Positions 1 through 6,200 of a stretch of DNA of 9,887 nt are shown here, piece by piece (within the stretch, counting starts at the first letter, position 1; each line of letters begins with the position of its first letter). Origin of the DNA: Candidatus Cloacimonadota bacterium (GTDB lineage Bacteria > Cloacimonadota > Cloacimonadia > JGIOTU-2); the NCBI GenBank assembly GCA_016932035.1, contig JAFGDR010000014.1, positions 1 to 9,887 on the forward strand, given 5' to 3'. The notes below the pieces were generated by a model that saw only the letters and a list, made by a program, of their open reading frames with translations, ran no database searches and was not told where the DNA came from. Made by a program: the position numbers and the translations under genes.

Positions 1-40
1 AAATTATAAACATTTCACAACAACCTGTTGGAGGTATCCA

Positions 41-1135
41 ATGAAAAAACTTCTCATTTTTTTTACGATCATGTGTTTGTCGGAGCTGCTTTACGGACAG
101 ATCGATATGCGTTTGGACGTGAACAGTTTCGATATTGTTTATCCATCGGCATTTGATAAAGATGATCCTGCAGGACAACCGATCATCTTTTCACTTGATA
201 TTATGAATATTTCTGGAGATGACATGCAATGCAAACTTGCAATGTCATTGAATTCAGCTGAATACGGCGTTCTGCTGTCTGAAGCAGATGGGCTGATAAA
301 AACCTATGATGGCATCCCGGGAAATACGGAGAGTCAATATTTGGCATTTGCTCCTCTGCAGGCATATGCGTTGACAAACCGAGATATCATTACGAACGCT
401 GTGAAGATAGAGGGCTCATGGAATGACGTTCTGAACAATATTCCTGATTTCGAGGATTTCGTTATGGCGAACGGTTATCTGCCGAGTGGAACTTATACTT
501 TTACATTTTACCTGTATGATCTGCAGATGGTGCAGATCGAGCACGGTTCAGCAACCATGTTCATTACCAACGATATGCAGGTGAATCTCCTCGCACCCGG
601 AACAGAAGTAACATCAGGACAGTCTGTTGATCTGCTTCTCCCGCTTAGTGATAACACACCTACTTTTGCATGGCAGTCTGCTGCCACGTGGTATGAACTG
701 ACAATCTGGGAGCTCGATCCTTCGGTGTATCAGGTTGTTGTCATAGATGATCTGCCGGATCCGCTTGTGGTGCTGAAAGATCTGTCTCAGCAGTATTATC
801 AATATGGCTCCTCATTACCCGATCTGCAAGATGAGTATATTTATGTGTGGAATGTGGTCGGAAAGTTTACCTCAACCTTGGGATCAGAACAGCAAAGCAG
901 CGAATATTACGGATTCAAGTTCCAGGCAGCTTCTACCGGCGGTGATCCTAATGTTGAAAACTTGATCATGAACCTCGCTGCTATGGGTTTACTCGATCCG
1001 GGTCAGATCGGTAACTATCAGCCAACCGGACAGATCTATGTCAATGGTGTGCTTATAACTGTCGAAAATATCAGCGAATTTTTAACCGGTCTCTTTAATG
1101 GTCAATATGAGATCGAAACCATTGTGATCGAGTAG
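41..1135 (+). CDS. Secreted beta-rich protein with Ig/FN3-like segment, function unknown
   Basis: This is a 364-residue exported protein that I cannot assign to a named family. Residues 1-19 form a signal peptide: Lys2-Lys3, a hydrophobic core, and a likely cut near LYG/Q. There is no lipobox Cys at the cleavage point, so it is probably not a lipoprotein. Residues about 21-176 are beta-rich and end with a GTYTFTFYLYD strand. Residues about 182-296 start LLAPGTEV and contain TPTFAW and YELTIWE, a pattern seen in Ig/fibronectin-III-like domains. The C-terminal 65 residues form a separate Gly/Asn-containing segment without membrane helices. The ATG is supported by GGAGG at 30-34 with a 6-base spacer. 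It is the first visible gene of an operon with the FecR-domain and barrel genes, 14 bp ahead of the next start. Export and operon membership are well supported. A role as a periplasmic or surface partner of the barrel is inference. Confidence 0.85.
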   Translation: MKKLLIFFTIMCLSELLYGQIDMRLDVNSFDIVYPSAFDKDDPAGQPIIFSLDIMNISGDDMQCKLAMSLNSAEYGVLLSEADGLIKTYDGIPGNTESQYLAFAPLQAYALTNRDIITNAVKIEGSWNDVLNNIPDFEDFVMANGYLPSGTYTFTFYLYDLQMVQIEHGSATMFITNDMQVNLLAPGTEVTSGQSVDLLLPLSDNTPTFAWQSAATWYELTIWELDPSVYQVVVIDDLPDPLVVLKDLSQQYYQYGSSLPDLQDEYIYVWNVVGKFTSTLGSEQQSSEYYGFKFQAASTGGDPNVENLIMNLAAMGLLDPGQIGNYQPTGQIYVNGVLITVENISEFLTGLFNGQYEIETIVIE

Positions 1136-1137
1136 GC

Positions 1138-1143
1138 AGGAGG
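1138..1143 (+). promoter_or_regulatory. Consensus ribosome binding site of the FecR-domain gene
   Basis: A full AGGAGG lies six bases before the ATG at 1150 and three bases after the stop codon of the upstream gene. This fixes the start and suggests efficient independent initiation on a shared mRNA. Confidence 0.8.
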
Positions 1144-1149
1144 TACATC

Positions 1150-1824
1150 ATGAAAAAAATAATACTCATTCTTATAGTTCAGATTTTTGTATGGAGTCTT
1201 GTAAGTGCAGAGATGGCACCTTCGGCAGTTGTACTTAAAACGAGCGGCGAGATTGAGCTTCACAGGCAGGATGACATTACAAAAGTTACTGACGGCGATA
1301 TTCTCTACAATGGTGATGAGATCATCTCAAAAGAACAGTCACTTGCAGCTATTCGTTTCGTGGACGATGGTGCGATCATAAAACTCTTCTCCAATTCGAT
1401 CCTTACGATCAATACGGAAAAAGCTGAGAACAGACTGGATAAAAACCTGTATCTCGAAGTCGGTGAACTGTGGTCAAAGGTATCCAAAGAAAAAGGCGCA
1501 TATGCAATCGAAACACCGACCGCTGTTGCTGCTGTTAAAGGAACTGACTTTCTTACCGAAGTCAAAGGAAGTGGAGACACGTGGCTCTTTACCTTTGAGG
1601 GTGTGGTTGAATTAAAATCCGATCTCGGTACTGTCGAAGTAGATAAGGGTAATACTGGTATTGCAACGAAAGACGCTCCTCCTTCAAGCAGAAAGACCGA
1701 AAAAGGAGAGGTGCGTAAAGATGTATCAGAAGAGATAAAAGCCGATGTGGAAACAAATGTCATGGAGATCGAATTCAAAGATCCTTCAGGACAAACAAAA
1801 ACAATGAAAATATTCTATAAATAG
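1150..1824 (+). CDS. Exported FecR-domain protein
   Basis: This 224-residue protein has a signal peptide (residues 1-20, cut near VSA/E) and a FecR domain over about residues 25-175. The family signature is easy to follow: paired beta-strand segments around GDILYNGDEI, then AAIRFVDDGAIIKL, LEVGELWSKV, and the hallmark ETPTAVAAVKGTDF, then FEGVVEL. The C-terminal 50 residues are charged (Lys/Glu-rich), end in a short beta-like segment, and contain no membrane helix. Classical FecR is an inner-membrane sigma regulator with an N-terminal cytoplasmic anti-sigma part. Here that part is absent and a signal peptide replaces it, so the protein is most likely soluble in the periplasm or at the surface. 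It sits 14 bp after the secreted protein gene and 9 bp before the barrel gene, which points to joint function. Its ligand or partner cannot be read from sequence. Confidence 0.9.
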   Translation: MKKIILILIVQIFVWSLVSAEMAPSAVVLKTSGEIELHRQDDITKVTDGDILYNGDEIISKEQSLAAIRFVDDGAIIKLFSNSILTINTEKAENRLDKNLYLEVGELWSKVSKEKGAYAIETPTAVAAVKGTDFLTEVKGSGDTWLFTFEGVVELKSDLGTVEVDKGNTGIATKDAPPSSRKTEKGEVRKDVSEEIKADVETNVMEIEFKDPSGQTKTMKIFYK

Positions 1825-1827
1825 GAG
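1823..1827 (+). promoter_or_regulatory. Ribosome binding site that sets the barrel start at ATG 1834
   Basis: AGGAG overlaps the TAG stop codon (1822-1824) of the FecR-domain gene and lies six bases before ATG 1834. An in-frame TTG at 1831 would leave only three bases of spacing, so the ATG is preferred. The overlap of stop codon and binding site suggests translational coupling. Confidence 0.75.
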
Positions 1828-1833
1828 AATTTG

Positions 1834-4221
1834 ATGAAGAAAGTTGTCGCAGTAATTGGTTTAATATTCATACTTGGTGTATCCATGCTCCATGCTGCAA
1901 ATGTAGAGACAGATTTTATTCCTCCTGAGTTTGCACTCTATTTGAAACCGCTTCATCTCACCCTGGATATTATTGGCGGTAGTGACGAGATTGAAGAAGT
2001 CTATCTTTTCTATAAAAAGGGGAACCTCGATTATGTGCAGGTACTTATGGATCCGGGTGTTGGAATCAATCCATATTATGATGCAACCATTCCCGGCAGT
2101 TATATCGATCAGGCGATTTCCATTTATTTCCGCATTATAAAAAAGGACATGCTCGAGCAGACGATACCTGCAGTCGATCCGATCAATAATCCCTATTATG
2201 TACCATTGAAGAGACCTGAGAAAAAGCCGGAAAAAGAGGAATCTTTCTTTAAGATACTCAGCCCGGACAGGGAATATAATTTCCAGGATGATGATTTTAT
2301 GGTTGCGATCTCCTATTTTGCTCTGGAAGACCAGCTTGAAGGGAAGATCATCAAACTCTTCTTTGATGACAAAGACGTTACAACAAAGGCAACCATCACA
2401 ACAAATCTGCTGGTGTATAAGCCTGAAAAAGTTCGTGCTGCAACCCATAAGATTAATATCATTATCTATAATCCTGACGGAGTGGTCTTTAAAAAGAAAG
2501 AATGGACAGTTCAGGTTCAGGAAGTTCCTGCAGTCCAAAAATTACCTGTTTCGATCAATGGAGACCTACTGATCGACTCACGTCTAACCATATATGATGC
2601 GGACAGCGGTTCGTATTATTATGATACTGATAACGAGTTCAAGAGCATCGGACGACTTCGTTTGTGGGGTGGAAAAGATTGGTTCCGCTATAAAGGAAGA
2701 GTGCACATTTCTTCTGAAGAACGAAGCACTCGCCAGTCGTACAACAGGTATTCACTGGATCTGTATGTACCTCATTTCAATCTTTATCTTGGCGATCATA
2801 ACCAGGTATTCTCTAATACAACAATAGCAGGTAAGAATGTACGGGGTGTGGGTGGAGAACTGAAATTCGGATTCTTTAAACTGAGTTCGTTCTATGGACA
2901 GATTCAGCGTCACATCAAGGGCACAATGGAAATAGACACGACAGATACTGCTGTTGACACTTCATTCGTTGGTGGATATTATAACAGGAACTCATTTGGT
3001 GTACGCATGCAGTTCGGAAACGAGAGAAGTTTCTATGTGGGGCTGAATGCACTCAAAAGCAAAGATGATATGAACTCCGAAGAATATGCACAGAATCCAA
3101 AGGATAATATCGTTGTCGGTGTTGATAGTAAACTCTCTCTGTTCAAAAGCAGACTCCAGTTTGGATGGGAAGTATCAGCAAGTCTGCTCAATAATAACAT
3201 CACTCCGGGTGTCTTGACGAAGGAGGATCTCGATTCCCTTGATATAGACCTTCCCTTTGACCCGGAAAGTCTTGAGAGCATATTCATAATTAATCAATTC
3301 GTTGAGCCGTATAAACTGACGATGTCAAACATTGCTGCAGAAGCATATCTTCGAGCGTTTTTCTATCATAACTTACTCAATGTTCGATATTCCTATGTGG
3401 GCGGCAGCTTCAACTCGCTTGCAAATCCATACCTGCAGAATGATAAAGCTGGTTTCAATATTATGGATAATGTTACCCTGCTGAATAACCAGCTCACCTT
3501 TGGGCTTGGCTATCATGCATACAATGACAATATCCGTGATACAAAAGGTGCAACAACCTATACAAAAGGGCTTCTCGTAAATGCGGGTTATTATCCTTAT
3601 AAGGGATTACCGAACCTGTCTCTGAACTTCCAGCAGACCAAGATCACCAATGAGATCACTGATACGACCTATCTTCCGATCGACAGATTGAATAACATCC
3701 TTACTGCAAATGTGTCATACAAGCGACCGGTCAACATATTCTCACCAACTAAAACACGATTCCTGCTTGGTTATTCATATACTAAAACAACCGATAAGGA
3801 ATATGAAAGCTATAATTATAACTCGAATAATATCCGGTTTGGTGTGAATGTTGATTATCAGGAAATTCCCATTTCAACACGGCTTAATTTTGGTTACCTG
3901 ACGCGTAAAGATGCACCCATCGATAGTAGTGAAACAAAATCGAACTACTTCACAGCTGGTATAACACAAGAATTCAGACCAATCGTTTATAAAGAAGGTT
4001 CATTCAGAACAACGGTTGGATACAATGTAACGAAATCGACCGGTGATGCACGATATATGAAACATTACCTTTCTTGCGGTGTGTACAATCAATTTAAGGT
4101 ATTGCCAACGGATACATTCCTTTCTCTGGAACTTGCCTATATCATGTATCATGATCTGGATGATGATGTAAATGATTATAACCAGATGAGAGGTGTTCTC
4201 AAGCTAACTCAAAAATTCTAA
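1834..4221 (+). CDS. Outer-membrane beta-barrel protein with periplasmic Ig-like N-terminus
   Basis: This 795-residue protein starts at ATG 1834 because of the ribosome binding site spacing; an in-frame TTG at 1831 is less likely. Residues 1-22 are a signal peptide ending LHA/AN. Residues about 28-105 and 137-230 look like two beta-sandwich modules, joined by a Pro/Lys/Glu-rich linker near residues 122-136. From about residue 237 to the end the sequence alternates polar and aromatic residues in short strands separated by Asp/Asn/Gly/Ser-rich loops. This is typical of a many-stranded outer-membrane barrel. It ends in MRGVLKLTQKF, a C-terminal aromatic strand of the kind recognised by the BAM machinery. 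I see no TonB box or plug domain, so a TonB-dependent receptor is unlikely. It is the last gene of the three-gene operon and is followed by a terminator. Its substrate is unknown; it may be a channel, an adhesin scaffold or an export port. Confidence 0.85.
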   Translation: MKKVVAVIGLIFILGVSMLHAANVETDFIPPEFALYLKPLHLTLDIIGGSDEIEEVYLFYKKGNLDYVQVLMDPGVGINPYYDATIPGSYIDQAISIYFRIIKKDMLEQTIPAVDPINNPYYVPLKRPEKKPEKEESFFKILSPDREYNFQDDDFMVAISYFALEDQLEGKIIKLFFDDKDVTTKATITTNLLVYKPEKVRAATHKINIIIYNPDGVVFKKKEWTVQVQEVPAVQKLPVSINGDLLIDSRLTIYDADSGSYYYDTDNEFKSIGRLRLWGGKDWFRYKGRVHISSEERSTRQSYNRYSLDLYVPHFNLYLGDHNQVFSNTTIAGKNVRGVGGELKFGFFKLSSFYGQIQRHIKGTMEIDTTDTAVDTSFVGGYYNRNSFGVRMQFGNERSFYVGLNALKSKDDMNSEEYAQNPKDNIVVGVDSKLSLFKSRLQFGWEVSASLLNNNITPGVLTKEDLDSLDIDLPFDPESLESIFIINQFVEPYKLTMSNIAAEAYLRAFFYHNLLNVRYSYVGGSFNSLANPYLQNDKAGFNIMDNVTLLNNQLTFGLGYHAYNDNIRDTKGATTYTKGLLVNAGYYPYKGLPNLSLNFQQTKITNEITDTTYLPIDRLNNILTANVSYKRPVNIFSPTKTRFLLGYSYTKTTDKEYESYNYNSNNIRFGVNVDYQEIPISTRLNFGYLTRKDAPIDSSETKSNYFTAGITQEFRPIVYKEGSFRTTVGYNVTKSTGDARYMKHYLSCGVYNQFKVLPTDTFLSLELAYIMYHDLDDDVNDYNQMRGVLKLTQKF

Positions 4222-4238
4222 GATATAAAAACATCTTT

Positions 4239-4265
4239 GGGATGCAGCAATGCATCCCTTTTTTT
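4239..4265 (+). terminator. Rho-independent terminator of the export operon
   Basis: A perfect 8-bp stem, GGGATGCA (4239-4246) with TGCATCCC (4251-4258), encloses a GCAA loop of the GNRA type and is followed by seven T (4259-4265). It lies 17 bases after the barrel stop codon. The T tract overlaps the stop codon of the convergent tsaC-like gene. On the minus strand no T run directly follows the stem (only TTTTT after several bases), so termination in that direction should be weaker. Confidence 0.92.
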
Positions 4266-4890
4266 ATTTAAGACGTGGATTGGGTTTTAGGATCGCACCT
4301 TTTCGAAGGACGATGACTTGTCCTCCGATGATTTTGATAATTGTTGAAGGTTTGTTGGAAAAGTGATGTATGTTATCGATAACGATCCCATCGACAAGTT
4401 TGTGATATTTCTCAATAATGAGTTTCGGATCGTTCAAGCTTTGTTCGCCGCTGATATTAATGCTAGTACTGATCATCGGCATATCTATTTCTTTTAGAAT
4501 AGCCCTCATAATATCATTTCCTACCATCCGCACTGCGATCTTTTTTTTGTAACAAACCGGATTTTTCCAGAACGCTTTTTTCGCTTTTAGAATGATCGTC
4601 AAAGGACCGGGCCAGTATTTTTGCATACATTTTTTTTCAGTTTTACTGGCTCCTTCAATAAGTCGGTCGAGTTGGATGTAGTCTGCTACCAGAACGACAA
4701 ATCCTTTTGTATTTTTTTTTCTCTGCTTGATTTCAATTATCTTCTGAATGCTCGGGATATCTTGAATAAGTGCTCCGAAGCCATATAGGTTCTCGGTAGG
4801 ATGTATAAGGATACCATTGTCCTTGATTACACCGGTTGCCCGGGAGACAAGTGCTTGTTCGATTTCATTTTTGAAGATAATTTTTTTCAT
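4264..4890 (-). CDS. tsaC: Threonylcarbamoyl-AMP synthase, TsaC/YrdC type
   Basis: The 208-residue protein matches the Sua5/YciO/YrdC fold. In this family the enzyme makes threonylcarbamoyl-AMP from threonine, bicarbonate and ATP in the cytoplasm, the first step of the t6A37 modification of ANN-reading tRNAs. Visible motifs in order are PTENLYG (31-37), the KxR pair K55/R57, YWPGPLT (92-98), AVRM (119-122), the SxN pair S143/N145, and PSTIIKI (181-187) followed by RKGAI (196-200). Length matches the short TsaC form near 190-210 residues; the extra C-terminal Sua5 domain is missing. The protein is Lys/Ile-rich. The ATG at 4890 has only a weak binding site. It lies 63 bp downstream of the envC-like gene on the same strand and seems to have its own promoter. 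A YciO-like paralogue with a different role is possible, but the retained KxR and SxN residues favour TsaC. Confidence 0.88.
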   Translation of the reverse strand: MKKIIFKNEIEQALVSRATGVIKDNGILIHPTENLYGFGALIQDIPSIQKIIEIKQRKKNTKGFVVLVADYIQLDRLIEGASKTEKKCMQKYWPGPLTIILKAKKAFWKNPVCYKKKIAVRMVGNDIMRAILKEIDMPMISTSINISGEQSLNDPKLIIEKYHKLVDGIVIDNIHHFSNKPSTIIKIIGGQVIVLRKGAILKPNPRLK

Positions 4891-4942
4891 GTATTACAGC
4901 TCACGGATTTGCGCAGATGAATATAACGCAAGATAATTTTTC

Positions 4943-4971
4943 ATTATACATTTTTAGTTTAAATAATTCAA
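4943..4971 (-). promoter_or_regulatory. Candidate sigma-70-type promoter for tsaC
   Basis: On the minus strand, TTGAAT (4971-4966) is followed after exactly 17 bases by a perfect TATAAT (4948-4943). The -35 element lies in the last codons of the envC-like gene and the -10 lies just after its stop. The predicted start near 4936 would give a leader of about 45 bases before the ATG at 4890. This would allow tsaC expression independent of the upstream gene. Confidence 0.55.
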
Positions 4972-6063
4972 CGGATCGACAGCTTTACCGAGTTTTCGTA
5001 TCTCGAAATAGAGTCCTTCCGTATCCATTAAATAGTTTTTCCCTGAATAGGCAATGACATCCGACTGGTCGATCTTCTGCTCTTTATGCACCGCAAGTTT
5101 TTCATTGAAACCGTAAAGACTGTAAAAGCCGTTCTGATGATCGATGATCACAAGATTTCCTTTGTTCTCAAACCATCCGGCGAAAGCTACCACACCGGAA
5201 GCGATCGATTTGACCGGTGAGCCATAAGGTGTTTTGATATAAATACCTTCGCTCTTGATCGTAGCGTTGGTATTATTGATCTTGTGTATTCCATACTGCT
5301 GAATGATCTCACCGTTTACAGGCCATATCAAGCCGTCATGAAATGAAAAAGTATATTCTTTACCATACTTCTCGGCTTCTTTCTGTGCGATGAAATTCTC
5401 CAGTGCAGTTATACCCTCTTTCAGAGAACTTATCTGGTTGCGGTATTGAACTTCGATCTCTTCTATGAAGGAAAGTTCCATCTCATCAGCTTCCTTTTTG
5501 GATAAAACAGAATAATAGTTCGATCGGGTATATTCGATGTTTGAGAGGAGCTGCCTGAGCTGCGTTTCTTTCTGTTCACTCAGACCTTTATGTTGGGTGA
5601 GGAAATTCCTTAGACTATCGAGATTATCAAGCAGAGAATGTGCACAGAGTTGCAGTCCGCGGGACTTCCAGTTGTTCAGTGGATCATGGTCTATGAGCCG
5701 GCTTCGATTATGGATAAAAGCAAGATTTTCAACTAATTCGTTAAGAATATTCTTGTTCTCATCAAAATACTGTTCATTCTGGATAATTGCTGATTTGATG
5801 CTGTCAATATCAAGTTCCGTTCTGTATTTTTGATTTCGGTAACTATCCACCTGAGCTTGGAGGGATTTTAATTTTTTGATATGTGAGTAAATGGTATTGT
5901 TCTGGAGATCCTTTTCTGCAAGGAGTTCTTGGATCATTTGCTGGGTTGTTGCAATCTCTTTTTCCAGTTCTGCAATTCTTTCTTTACTGGTCTGCGTAAT
6001 ATCTGCAGAGAGTATGCTGATGAGCACAAATATTATTAAAAGACTACCAACAACTGATTTCAT
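4954..6063 (-). CDS. envC: EnvC-like murein hydrolase activator (degenerate LytM/M23 domain)
   Basis: The preferred start is ATG 6063, giving 369 residues with a signal peptide (MKSVVGSLL onward, cut near residue 19). An in-frame TTG at 6099 would add 12 residues but lies inside a TTGACA promoter element. Residues about 22-230 are mostly charged coiled-coil helix, and residues about 244-369 are a LytM fold. The zinc ligands of active M23 peptidases are replaced: the HxxxD site reads SEGIY (S271, Y275), the HxH site reads GLY (G350, Y352), and the third site reads YGF. The LYGFN and LYFEIRKLGKAVDP segments closely resemble E. coli EnvC, which does not cut peptidoglycan itself. EnvC activates periplasmic amidases during daughter-cell separation under FtsEX control. 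No ftsE or ftsX gene is visible beside it, so the partner is unproven; the symbol denotes similarity of architecture. Confidence 0.8.
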   Translation of the reverse strand: MKSVVGSLLIIFVLISILSADITQTSKERIAELEKEIATTQQMIQELLAEKDLQNNTIYSHIKKLKSLQAQVDSYRNQKYRTELDIDSIKSAIIQNEQYFDENKNILNELVENLAFIHNRSRLIDHDPLNNWKSRGLQLCAHSLLDNLDSLRNFLTQHKGLSEQKETQLRQLLSNIEYTRSNYYSVLSKKEADEMELSFIEEIEVQYRNQISSLKEGITALENFIAQKEAEKYGKEYTFSFHDGLIWPVNGEIIQQYGIHKINNTNATIKSEGIYIKTPYGSPVKSIASGVVAFAGWFENKGNLVIIDHQNGFYSLYGFNEKLAVHKEQKIDQSDVIAYSGKNYLMDTEGLYFEIRKLGKAVDPLNYLN

Positions 6064-6071
6064 AGCAATCA

Positions 6072-6099
6072 AATTTATGAGATACTGAAAATCTGTCAA
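6072..6099 (-). promoter_or_regulatory. Candidate promoter for the envC-like gene
   Basis: A perfect TTGACA (6099-6094 on the minus strand) is followed after 16 bases by TAAATT (6077-6072), a 4-of-6 match to the -10 consensus. The predicted start near 6065 is only about two bases before ATG 6063, and no Shine-Dalgarno sequence precedes that ATG. The -35 match is strong, the -10 is weak, and a slightly different -10 register is possible. Confidence 0.4.
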
Positions 6100-6132
6100 A
6101 AATTTAACAAATTTATTGACGTGAGACTCGTA

Positions 6133-6145
6133 TCCTTTTGAAGGA
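6133..6145. repeat. Short inverted repeat in the divergent promoter region
   Basis: TCCTT and AAGGA arms are separated by TTG, making a 13-base near-palindrome between the two divergent genes. It lies upstream of the candidate -10 of the PFOR gene. It could be an operator half-pair, but with five-base arms chance is a real alternative. Confidence 0.25.
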
Positions 6146-6165
6146 CGTTATAAAATTATGTGTAT

Positions 6166-6171
6166 TATAAT
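6166..6171 (+). promoter_or_regulatory. Candidate -10 element of the PFOR gene
   Basis: A perfect TATAAT lies in a very AT-rich stretch 29 bases before the PFOR start codon. No good -35 hexamer sits at the usual 16-18 base distance. TTGAAG at 6138 is 22 bases away and TTGACG at 6116 is much further. An activator-dependent promoter or a different register (TATAAA at 6149) is possible. Confidence 0.4.
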
Positions 6172-6191
6172 AAAAAATATAATTAATATAC

Positions 6192-6196
6192 GGAGG
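6192..6196 (+). promoter_or_regulatory. Ribosome binding site of the PFOR gene
   Basis: GGAGG lies four bases before ATG 6201 and supports this start. The resulting N-terminus keeps the catalytic residues at the same numbers as in Desulfovibrio africanus PFOR. Confidence 0.75.
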
Positions 6197-6200
6197 CGTA

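Noticed and set aside
1305-1778. Minus-strand open frame of 157 codons opposite the FecR-domain gene
   Set aside because: It is a Ser/Thr-rich antisense translation of a clearly coding gene, with no family signature.
1831-1833. TTG start for the barrel protein
   Set aside because: It is only three bases from the AGGAG; the ATG at 1834 has ideal spacing and is the better codon.
1861-2538. Minus-strand open frame of 225 codons opposite the barrel gene
   Set aside because: It lies wholly within a real gene. Its translation is Cys/Ile/Asn-rich without any recognisable domain, and it has no supporting ribosome binding site context.
4909-4931. TTGCG/CGCAA inverted arms in the envC-tsaC gap
   Set aside because: Five-base arms around a 13-base loop with no T run make neither a terminator nor a clear operator.
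6064-6099. TTG start at 6099 adding 12 residues to the envC-like protein
   Set aside because: The TTG is part of a TTGACA promoter element, and the ATG at 6063 begins a normal signal peptide with an early Lys.
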